From NCBI GenBank assembly GCA_963575745.1, contig CAUYUJ010011570.1, forward strand, positions 332,501-396,500: a stretch of DNA of 64,000 nucleotides, given 5' to 3'. Source of the DNA: Prorocentrum cordatum (Eukaryota > Sar > Dinophyceae > Prorocentrales > Prorocentraceae). The translations under genes were made by a program, and so were the position numbers. The notes below the pieces were generated by a model. The model ran no database searches, was not told the DNA's origin, and saw only the letters and a program-made list of their open reading frames with translations. Shown here in pieces: positions 54,801 to 62,300 of this stretch (its first letter is position 1; every line of letters begins with the position of its first letter).

Positions 54801-56543
54801 ACCCACCTTTTGGCGTGTATACTCATCAGTATCCCGAGACCGTTGGGAATACCGATCAAGCCGATGCTCGCATGCTCGGAGACGGGCGCTTTGTGCCTCC
54901 ACCTCGCTTTCCAGACGTGCGAGATAACTCTCAACACGTACCTTCTCAGTATCTCTTTCATGAATAACCTGGGAGAGCTCTAACTGCGTGTGGTCCGCCG
55001 CCTTCTCAACCTCCTGCAACCTGTCAGTGAGGCGGGCGAAATCGTAAACCGTGGGAGGAGAATCCAGCTGATCAGTCTGGGCTCGTCCGACACGCAACTC
55101 TGCCAGGGCGTCCTGTACACCAGGGAAACGCTGCTCTATGTCAGAGATCCGGTTAGCGAGTGGCTGCACGACAGCGTTGGTCGCATCAAGCCTTTGAGTG
55201 ATGACTCTCTCAGTACGCTGCAACATGTCGATCAGGTTCGACGAGTTTGTGTGTGCTTCGGTACGAAGCGTCGCCGTAGTGTGGTCTAGGTAAGATCGAA
55301 GATCATTGATCTGAGACTGAACGTCGCCGAGGTCTGTGGCCTCGGTTGGGGTTGGTCGGTTACGGAGCTGGTCGTGGATCTCATCGTGTAAAATCCTGAC
55401 CGCAGAAATGCCTGTGTCGCGTACGATCACAAGTTGTTGCTCCATCTGCGCGAGATAGTTGCGCAGGTTCTCGACCATCGCCGTTCGTTCACCTGAGTGT
55501 GACACCTCACGATCAACCTGGTACTGCAGTTCTCCTATGATGCGTCTATCTTCGGCGATCCTGGAATCGATGATCCCTAAGGCGCCGTCAAGATCGCGGC
55601 GTATGGCTGCAGTATCCGTGGCATTCGTCTGAACGCTCTGTAGTAGTCCAGAGTATTGGCTGGACACGAAGGTTTCAACCTGGTCTCTGAGCTCAGCTAT
55701 GTCACCTGCGGCGGACGTCTCCGCCGGCTGGTCGTCTGAGATGGAGAGGTGGGGAGCGTCAGCTTCCCTGTGTCCCCTGTCGCGGGGAGTGCATGGCCTC
55801 TGAGAGGCAGTGCGCGGGCTCGACCTGCGCTCGCCGTATGGGCCCGGGGCTCCACGGCGGTTGCGCGCGGACGAGCTGCGACTCGGACCATGTGTGCGTG
55901 ATGTCTCATCCGATGATACCTTGGGGTACCGCGTCTGTGGCTGTGCCGACACTGGTCTACTGAGTTCCTCGAAGGTAGCTACGTGCTCCGCCACAGGGAC
56001 GGTCGCAGGGCTGGGGGTTCCAGCACCTGAGGTCCATCGGCGGTTAGCGCGGAAGCGCCCTGGAGTATCGAGACCGGTAAGGCTTTCGCCTGACGCGGTT
56101 GGGATTGCTCCCGACGGGGAAGGGGAGGGAGGATCAAAGGTCGGCGTGTGGAACTCCTTCCTTCCTGTTCCTACTCCTTCTCCTGTCCCCCCGCGGGCGG
56201 CGCTGCGGCGAAGTTCAGCAGCTAGACGCGCCTCGGGTCCTCGGGAGCTGGGGGGGGTATCGGGGACACCAACACAGTCCGCACTAATGCTCTCCAACTC
56301 GTCACCGAGCCGTCGCACCGTGGGAGAGCTTGGACGCGAAGCCCCAATGGAACCCTTACGGCGCATGCGCCGAAGCGGCTCCATTGGGCTCGCATGCAAG
56401 GTCACCGCGGGCGAGTCGGTGAAGGTGAGCGTTAAAGGGCTGATAACCTGTGTATGGGGTTGAAGTACAAGAGTACAGAACCCCTGATCCGTTGGTAGAG
56501 AGATGGAGGGATAAATGGATATCTTTCCCTCCCAAGCGATCAA
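51678..56543 (-). CDS. gag-pol: Gag, protease and start of integrase (copia polyprotein)
   Basis: This open frame of 1621 residues begins with a methionine inside the 5' LTR; the in-frame methionine at 56384, just outside the LTR, is the likelier start. Residues 60-290 are Ser/Pro/Arg-rich and low complexity. Residues about 295-560 look like coiled coil. Residues about 690-870 resemble the copia Gag core (around KGRQIYWHILQSYKV). Two CCCH fingers follow near 906-925 (C-x7-C-x5-C-x3-H) and 960-980 (C-x8-C-x5-C-x3-H), then a half finger (C-x5-C-x3-H) near 990-1003. Residues 1005-1150 are rich in RS and RG. The protease motif WVLDSGSAHH is near 1292. The H-x3-H...C-x2-C of the pre-integrase zinc site is near 1545-1560. 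The frame ends at a TGA after leaving the integrase frame near 51750. A CCCH plus RS Gag is unlike the CCHC knuckle of classical copia. Confidence 0.9.
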   Translation of the reverse strand: MIAWEGKISIYPSISLPTDQGFCTLVLQPHTQVISPLTLTFTDSPAVTLHASPMEPLRRMRRKGSIGASRPSSPTVRRLGDELESISADCVGVPDTPPSSRGPEARLAAELRRSAARGGTGEGVGTGRKEFHTPTFDPPSPSPSGAIPTASGESLTGLDTPGRFRANRRWTSGAGTPSPATVPVAEHVATFEELSRPVSAQPQTRYPKVSSDETSRTHGPSRSSSARNRRGAPGPYGERRSSPRTASQRPCTPRDRGHREADAPHLSISDDQPAETSAAGDIAELRDQVETFVSSQYSGLLQSVQTNATDTAAIRRDLDGALGIIDSRIAEDRRIIGELQYQVDREVSHSGERTAMVENLRNYLAQMEQQLVIVRDTGISAVRILHDEIHDQLRNRPTPTEATDLGDVQSQINDLRSYLDHTTATLRTEAHTNSSNLIDMLQRTERVITQRLDATNAVVQPLANRISDIEQRFPGVQDALAELRVGRAQTDQLDSPPTVYDFARLTDRLQEVEKAADHTQLELSQVIHERDTEKVRVESYLARLESEVEAQSARLRACEHRLDRYSQRSRDTDEYTRQKVGQIQEDMTSWTNQLIDHTNDTNIHLRPAADPHRPTAVSAEAPQASAGQQRRTSPGAASAAASAQTRHVSPVRTEPTIDGAPIPSQPASAVSVHTTTPIKESDTVRVPVLPKITQLLEWQQRVRKNFGAASGRPSKAYAFLCVAEQPECTFEDLQDSGDFESIDCKLATALSDILSSDLRYQIRLIETREHNAGRMLKGRQIYWHILQSYKVTDVDDDLHDFERLKELRMRDEGLQRFITEWDALLLECREVPDPKILESLFRTQIRRHAWMKQDMYEYQRMKMSDPNRTYGWLRQRVLDVLEIKQLEKNQNKLRYEHETRSQVNACVAWKKGNCRNGERCKALHTFSRDWKNNKSSRTSTAGGNPRRSMSTPANHKKPASRPFCFDLAKRNTCTRGDKCNYPHVAQRKDFAQNKCTKGDKCKYAHLAPGAKTPERSPSRPRTSSQDSRGRSPSRGSGSQRSSQRGGFRYASDSRQGRDNRRQYDRSRSTSRRSQDSRSQSRRCYDRSSRSTSRGRDNRGGGRGSPRGRDRSYGSDKGRGKRYPSRGSSRGSPNTRARSPANFRHSRRSDRSYVIRDKTLMANTKATTTSTKIRRRIRFDVRNVDYYFHTISGRARLDRWKELPNEGGIVKVPDPLPQKWWDDSAEALRECQKEAHLWYDELYDYRHNKESVATPIAIRKHDDTVKQSSKTAQTTTTTKQVDTPRSTAALTRSWVLDSGSAHHIQGKHELTQAESDRISIREEHILETANGDRTVNEHYDIRLPEVGLHSSALALPDCPSLLSVGKLIEVDGFRQLWDPELGYMLQDPGGQWYKIPVNNRVPELRLDDLTRIPPPRLCTSSAPRRRQRKRSSARCNDTCWCCKTTEQPTTADELRPHIGTCPKRPHVGEGGGARTITVEEPPDTRTDETNVDTTTDSPTSQMQCSPPQCGGSDIAQADNDIPTETPTRTHPDNDRVLPNRQKRPIDPMHYMTHSPKHPDCEICSRTMAQNAPCRRQRKPHPPADPTEEDNAYEAFVPKKFGDRTGQRRCRGQTWRRICTCCP
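56344..56387 (-). promoter_or_regulatory. Palindromic leader hairpin covering the internal Gag ATG
   Basis: The outer arms CCAATGGA and TCCATTGG enclose a perfect 14-bp palindrome, CGGCGCATGCGCCG (56359-56372), sharing the same centre. In the sense RNA the outer stem extends by three more pairs, one of them G-U. The in-frame methionine at 56384 lies in the stem. Palindromic loops near the 5' end serve as RNA dimerisation or packaging signals in many retroelements; that role here is inference. Confidence 0.5.
56437..56448 (-). promoter_or_regulatory. Probable primer binding site
   Basis: Immediately inside the 5' LTR the element strand reads GGTTATCAGCCC. This resembles the TGGTATCAGAGC site complementary to initiator tRNA-Met used by many copia elements, with an extra T. 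The position is right; the match is imperfect and the host tRNA sequence is not available here. Confidence 0.4.
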
Positions 56544-56644
56544 GGTACGATCGCTCCAACTCAGTACCTGAGCCCAAACGGCCAGGTGCGGGAGAGGTAA
56601 GGATAAGGAGTATATATGAGGGTATTACACGGGTTCCACACACA
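56449..56644 (-). repeat. 5' LTR of the giant copia element
   Basis: This 196-bp direct repeat has its partner at 38682-38877. On the element strand it begins TGTGTGTGG and ends ATACACA, so it has TG...CA ends. It differs from the other LTR at two positions, in the ATAAATG/ATAGATG and TATATATGAG/TATATACGAG segments. The LTR is short for copia. A methionine in frame with Gag (56543) lies inside it, so part of the LTR is formally open in the Gag frame. Confidence 0.96.
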
Positions 56645-56649
56645 GTAAT
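56645..56649. repeat. Target site duplication, right copy (GTAAT)
   Basis: These five bases directly outside the 5' LTR are identical to 38677-38681. A 5-bp duplication is the usual length for Ty1/copia integrase. Confidence 0.93.
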
Positions 56650-58195
56650 GGGTGGAACCTTCTAGGCTCGGATGAGCCTTAATTGTATCAAAGGTGATTC
56701 CTCGATGCCAATCGGCCGAACCTTTAGCCAACATGGCAACTCCTGAGTGCTTGTGTTTGCGGCTGTGGAATTCGCCAAACACACATCTATGACTCGAATC
56801 CGTGATTATGTTGTCTACAGGGTGAGGGGAATAGGAAGGGACAGCAACAAGCACAGCAAGGTTCTCCGCAGAGGGACTTGGGAAGTCACGGCCGACGTGG
56901 CCGTACACTGCTGCTACCATGTCACCTTCGGAATTGACGGTGACTGTTGCATGTCCTGCTATGTTGAAATCTTGCGGGCCCTGCTTCAGTCAGGATCCAC
57001 CGGTGTACACTCTACCCTTTAAAACCTCAGAGTTGCGCACGTTATCCTTGGTACACTCAATTCCTGGACAAGGCCACCCAGGCCCCCGGGACATCCCGTG
57101 GACCACTCGAAACCTTCCAGAAAACCAGCCTGGAGTGGAAACTTTGTTTGGTCCCTGAGGACTTGGGCGTCAGATTCATCAAACAAAATATCTCTGAGGG
57201 GGCTGTACAAGAGCAACTCACGAGTCTATGATGGAGATCGTCTGTGGGATGTCCGCATTGGCAATTCGATTCCGTGGGGTAGCCAGCCTTCCTCAAGCAA
57301 GTATGGGATGCTCTAGGTCAGGAAGGTCTGGACGGTGGTTTTCTCCGACTGAGTTAGTCCTGCCTCTTTCAAAACGCTCCTGGCTGTCGACGTGTCTAGG
57401 ATACCTGTCAAACCGGGCTTCTCGCCTACCTGGAGCAAGGCGGGGGAGGTCGAGGTTCTTGATGTGACTCCTGCGATCCTGATCGATAAGCTTGAAGGGG
57501 GAGTTAAATCGCCAACCAAGTCGGTGTACACTGAGAATTGCTGCTCCGAACCGGCCTCGACACTCGCGCCACGACTAATGAGGGTTGTCCAGAACTGCTG
57601 CTGCGAGCGCACGTAATTGTGGGAGACCGTGGCCTGATGAATGCTGCCCGATCATCGCTCTCCAGACTAGCAAGGACCAGATAATGATAGGGTCCACTCC
57701 TGGTCTCCAGCAGGGATCTCCCAAAACACACAAAACCAGCATGCTAGACCTCGTAGACGTACCTGGGCCTGCTACTTGGAGAAGTAGCATACGGTCTTGT
57801 CTAAGTTCTGTATCATCTATGCATACCACCTCCGCTCCACAGAAATGTGCCTGCCCGAAGCCCGTGTTGTAAAGCTTCAGCGTGTTTGTGTCAGCTCGTC
57901 GGGCTGCTCGCATTATGCTGGTGATTCCTTTCCCTCGTGTGCGACCTGCTCGAAAAATCACCTCCTCTATTAGCTGCTTGATGGGGAACTGATCCAGAAT
58001 CCAGTCCAAGAGCTTTAAGTTGTAGATCTTGTTCCGAGGCCAACACCGCTGACTTGCTGATCGCGAGTTCGCACTCCAAGTCGTACTGGATTGCGTTCAA
58101 AAGGCTGGCAGCCGCATGATTGAGGGCCGGAATGAGCGTGCGCTTGCACTCGTGGGGGTAGAGCAAGAGGAGGTCATCAATGAACATGTGGAGGG
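56650..58195 (-). pseudogene. LINE (non-LTR retrotransposon) remnant: RT end to RNase H
   Basis: The minus strand carries, in changing frames, the end of a LINE ORF2. MFIDDLLLLY at 58172-58186 stands where the RT palm YADD lies, followed by the thumb (YDLECELAISKSAV). A region with HFCGAEVVCIDDTELR and VLGDPCWRPGVD is typical of dinoflagellate LINEs as I remember them. A Cys/His cluster CQCGHPTDDLHHRLVSC (57212-57262) and an RNase H piece with SPSAENLAVLVAV and IITDSSH (56790-56812) follow. The 5' part is cut off near a GA microsatellite at 58270-58345. Several frameshifts show decay. The copia element inserted into its RNase H region. Catalytic state: broken. Confidence 0.82.
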
Positions 58196-58264
58196 AGCGG
58201 GGGTGGAGGAGGAACTGGAGGAGCGCGAGGGGGCGAGTGGGGGAGGGGAGAGAGAGGAATTCAT

Positions 58265-58270
58265 CAACGG

Positions 58271-58305
<35 letters not shown>

Positions 58306-58800
58306 GGAGAGAGAGAGAGAGAGAGAGAAAGAAAGAAAGAAAGAGAACAACAAAAAGGGCAGAGAAAGAGAGGGATTTGGGGACGAAGAAGCTCGGGGTC
58401 TAGCAATAGCCTGCCCCGCACATCTCCCTCCCCACGCTCATTGTCAGAATCCTATTCTTGCTCCCTCTCCTGCCCCAAAGGTCACGAAACGCGCGAGATC
58501 CTCGCGGCGCGCCGTCTACCAACATTGAGGCGTCGGAAGGGAGGGGAAGGGAGGGAGGGAGAGGGAAGGAGGAGCCGGAGGGAGGCAGGGAGGGAAGCAG
58601 GGAGGGAGGGAGGCGGGCAGAAGGAACAGAAGAGGGCGGGAGATGGGGGGAGGAGAGGAATTACGAACAGGAAGAGGAGGACGAGGCGGACGGAGAGGAG
58701 GAAGGGGAGGGGGGAAGAGTAGGCGGGGGGAGGCGGGGAGGCAGGGAGGCAGGCCAGGGAGAGGGGCGGGATGGGACGAGGAAGAGCTTGAGGGAGAAGG
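58265..58800 (+). repeat. GA microsatellite and GGGA purine tract
   Basis: (GA)n at 58270-58345, then GGGAGGGA-type purine sequence over 58530-58790. The GA run marks where the LINE remnant is cut off on its 5' side. Confidence 0.85.
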
Positions 58801-59119
58801 GCGTGAGACCTGTGGTACTGCCCGATGCCGTGGACGACAAACAAGAGGCACCTGGGCGGCCAACAATCCCCGTGATCCTGGTCGATTGGGATGCAATGGG
58901 GAGCTGTATTCGCATGATGCGGGGGAAGAATACACGACGCGTGGCGAGCCTGTCTCCTCGATGGCAAGTCCCTATCCAAACATGGATGGCCAATCACATG
59001 CTGATAATGTCAACGCTTGTCCCCAATGATCATCGCGCCCTCTTCTATCCATATTTGCCGACTCACTGCGCGTGCACATGAGAGCTCTTTCCGTGATGGC
59101 AGCGGACTTGGATGGGCAT
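58801..59119. other. No gene seen
   Basis: Mixed sequence without a family signature on either strand. Confidence 0.4.
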
Positions 59120-59305
59120 GCCAGGCTTCGGCTGGTGCTCCGTTGGTGGACGCCCGTGGGCGCCTCGTGGGTGTCCTGTGCGCTCTGGGCATATGCCGAG
59201 GTTTCGTATGTTGCCTGCAAGCAGGCGCCTCGTGGGCGCCCCGTGCGCTGTGGGTGTATGACGAGGCTTCGCCTTTTGCCCGCCCGCAAGCGCCTCACGG
59301 GCGGC
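59120..59305 (+). repeat. 65-bp minisatellite, about three copies
   Basis: CGCCTC(G/A)(T/C)GGG starts at 59161, 59226 and 59291, with a diverged partial unit before. Confidence 0.85.
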
Positions 59306-59329
59306 ACCAAGTGTTGCTCCACATAGCTT

Positions 59330-59525
59330 GCACCATGTAGCGTTGGCCACCTAGCTGACACACCACTACTTCCACCGCTCATCTTCCACCACACAGCTTC
59401 CAAACATACTTTGTAAAGCATAGCTTCCTCCGTATACCTCGCGTGGAAAGCTTGCACCACATGACTTGAGTACAGCACATGGCTTTCACGACGTATATTG
59501 CACCACCTAACGTGCACCACCTAGC
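59330..59525 (-). repeat. Degenerate 14-16-bp minisatellite (GCACCACATAGCTT)
   Basis: The reverse complement, AAGCTATGTGGTGC, closely matches the unit of the 23040-23490 array. About a dozen degenerate units. Confidence 0.65.
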
Positions 59526-59769
59526 TTTGTCGGCTTCGAAAGGACCTCAAGCGGCCACGTCTTCCTGCTCCTCCTCTGCCTCCTCAACCTCCTCATCCCA
59601 CACCTCCCTTCCCCCTTTTCTGTCTCCCCACAATGTTTCTCGCATGGTTTCCACAACAGCTCTGGCAAGACTTCGGCCAAACGTTCGGCTACACAGGGCC
59701 TGGCGATGCATCGCCATAGGCGTCTCCTATAAGCACAAGCGCTCGCGGCTTATTTCTACGGCTGAGTCA

Positions 59770-59880
59770 CCTAACCACGAAGCCAGTCTTCGGAATTCGC
59801 CGGCCCAACGGGCCAGAGGCGTGCTAAGATCTCCGGTAACTACTAAATAATACTTCTACTTCGCGCGCGCGGGGCGGCCC
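59770..59880 (+). repeat. Dispersed repeat head, copy 2
   Basis: Partner of 16143-16230 in the same orientation. It leads directly into the CCAAGAGGCCCCC decamer block that follows. Confidence 0.7.
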
Positions 59881-60500
59881 CTGGGGGTCCCCGGACGAAA
59901 AGTACCCCGGGCGATCCCCGGCAGGGTCGGGTCAGAGATGGTTTTCCTCCTGGGCGCCGCCCCCGTGGCCCTCCAGAGAGCCCCAAGAAGGGCCACGAGG
60001 CCGCCAAGAGCCATCCAAGATGGTTCAAGAGTGCTCCGAGATGCCACACGACCATTCCAAGACGCCCAAGATGGCCCCCAGACGCCCCAAGAGGCCTCCA
60101 AGAGCACTCCCCAGAGGGCCGCAAGAGGCAAAATTCATTACTTGTCCTTAGGTTTTGGGCAGATTGTGGCGTGTCCATCTTTTCGGATTCCCGACGCCCC
60201 AAGACGGCCCAAGAGGCCCCCAAGATCGCCCCAAGAGGGCCCAAGAAGCCCCCAAGAAGGCCCCAAGATGGCCCAAGAGGGCTCCAAGACGGCCCCAGAG
60301 GCATCCAAGACGGCCCAAGAGGGCCCCAAGCGATGCCCCAAAGGGGGAACACAAAACAAAACTTCGAGCCCTCGGCCTTAAGAAGCCCCCAGGAGGCCTC
60401 AAGAGGCCCCTGAGAGGCCCCAAAAGCCCCCAAGAGGCCCTCAGGAGGCCCCCAAGCGACGCTGAAGAAGCCCCCCAGCGGCCCCAAGAGGCTCAGTCAT
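59881..60500 (-). repeat. G-rich decamer composite repeat, reverse orientation
   Basis: CCCCAAGAGGCC decamers with an A-rich spacer at 60125-60185. The reverse complement of 60335-60400 matches the GAGCTCGAAATGTCGG...TTCCCCCTCTGGGG segment of 27336. Confidence 0.7.
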
Positions 60501-60829
60501 GCGAAATGGGCCGGCGGAATGAGCGAAGCGATTCAATAACCTTTGTGCAGAACATCTAGCGACCAATCCATGCTGGAGACGCGTTCTCCTACATGTAAAC
60601 TCCAAAACCCCATCCTCCTGCGTGGTCCCACCGCCTGACCACCAAGCGTCCACTCTGGCATTGTGAAGCTATCCCAATCTCCCACTTTAATCATTCACGC
60701 CGTAAGGCTACGACCCGTCGTGGCCGTGAGGCGAGCCTCCGGGGGAGGGGCGAGGGCGAGCTGGCAAGATCTGCTCAGACATATCCCACAACGTGAGTCG
60801 CCAGAGTCCGCGCGAAGTTCCAAGGTCTC

Positions 60830-60983
60830 GTGATGATGGTGATGATGAGGATGATGGTGATGATGGAGATGCTGATGATAATGGTGATGATGTCAATGAT
60901 GATAAAGGTGAAGATGATGGTGATGATGGTGATGACGATGATGATGATGACACTGATACTGATACTGATACTGATACTGATAC

Positions 60984-61014
<31 letters not shown>

Positions 61015-61200
61015 CATGATGTTAACAAAGATGATGTTGATGATGAGTATGGTGATGGTGGTGCTCATAATAATGGTGATGACGATGTTGATGATGATGG
61101 TGATGCTGACGACGATGATGCTGGTGCTGATGCTGATGCTGACGATGATGCTGATTGTGATACTGATGATGTTGATGATGCTGCTGATGATGAGGAGGAC
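60830..61200 (+). repeat. GAT microsatellite
   Basis: GATGAT and GGTGAT repeats, with a (CTGATA)n stretch near 60952-60986. Translations are Asp, Met or Ile/Ser runs only. Confidence 0.95.
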
Positions 61201-62159
61201 AACCAATATCCTCGGACCATAATCATGCGCTGGTCACTCCCACAGCTCTGCCTGTACCGAAAGGCTCTTGGGCCAAAAGGAATATGGAATGGAAATGTTC
61301 GTGTCTGGTTGTCGCCCTGGTCAAGAGAACCCAGACTCGAATCGATTAATTGGATTGGCAATCGACGTGGATCGGATCGGCGGAAATCGACAGCCGAGTC
61401 GGGAGAAGTCGAATCGCAAATCGGCAGGCCAACGGGCATCCAAATGGGTTTCCGACAAACGGATCGAATCGGAATCGGCGATCAGTGGGCGATCAGTGGG
61501 CGATCGGGGGCCGATGCACCCCTCCCTATGCCTATCCCTGTCTGTCGGTCTCGAAGAACCCATTTCGTTCGTGCAGATTACAATCGTCCCGAATCCTGGC
61601 CCCCGCCAGTTGAGCAGGGATCGACCGTCCCGGCATTCCTCCAGGTCTACCACGACTTGTTCTTATAGCCCAAAGGCGTTCTTAAAACAAAACCATAATA
61701 TTGTAACGCCGACGCCCTAACACAAGTCAGTCTGAACCAGAAACGTTCTAAGACCATCTCGTGCACACCGCAAAAGGTTCTTAGAACATCCGTTGGTGGG
61801 CCTATCAACAGGCCAAGACGCTTCGCCACTGCTTGAGCCAAGATGCCCAATGGACACTGCCCCCGTCCGTGAGCGCCCGTCACTCCCAGCCGGCACGGCG
61901 CCTGCCGCTCCCCATGGCCTTCAGCGCACGGATAGCAAACACCCGCTGGTGTGGGCCCCCGCCGGCCAGCATGTCCAACGGAGGGGGAGAGGAGGGAGGG
62001 AGGGCCCCGTCCCGTCCTCCCGCCCCCCTCCACACCACCTGCTTTCCCACCCCTCGGCCGTCCCATCTCCACCCATCCGTTCTCCTCCCCCACTTCCTTT
62101 TTTCCTCCGTTCCTCCTCCTTTCCTTTTTTCCCCCACGCGGAAGAGAAGTAGTGGGTGG
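61201..62159. other. No gene seen
   Basis: 61300-61520 repeats GGATCGG and GAATCG hexamers. 61980-62150 is purine- then pyrimidine-rich. No family signature. Confidence 0.4.
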
Positions 62160-62300
62160 GAACCCACATACACCGATTCTCGTCAGGCCCATCCTGAACC
62201 CGGGATCGGTACATACGCTTTCGTGGGTTGGCCAGGGGGGTATATACACCGATCCTGTGCCCAGGATGGGCCTGGCCAGGATCGGTGTATGTGCATAGTT
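62160..62300. repeat. Inverted pair of a palindromic ACACCGATCCTG motif
   Basis: 62244-62293 has arms ACACCGATCCTG and CAGGATCGGTGT around CCCAGGATGGGCC. 62166-62215 is a diverged copy in the opposite orientation (AGGCCCATCCTG core). The two can pair with each other as well as with themselves. Confidence 0.75.

Larger units (their letters stand above)
38682..56644 (-). mobile_element. Giant Ty1/copia LTR retrotransposon, complete with LTRs and target duplication
   Basis: The element runs from LTR to LTR over 17963 bp, is transcribed leftwards, and is flanked by identical GTAAT 5-mers. The order Gag, protease, integrase, RT, RNase H is the copia order: integrase lies before RT. RT carries YVDD, and RNase H has the copia D-E-D-D layout. 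About 8.2 kb of coding sequence follows RNase H, which is unusual; copia elements are commonly 5-9 kb. The interior is visibly less GC-rich than its surroundings. The LTRs differ at 2 of 196 positions, so insertion is recent, yet the coding region has two in-frame TAA stops (51155-51157, 49913-49915) and three +1 frame changes (near 51750, 43390 and 42661). It sits inside an older LINE. Boundaries are firm; whether it is active is not known. Confidence 0.96.
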
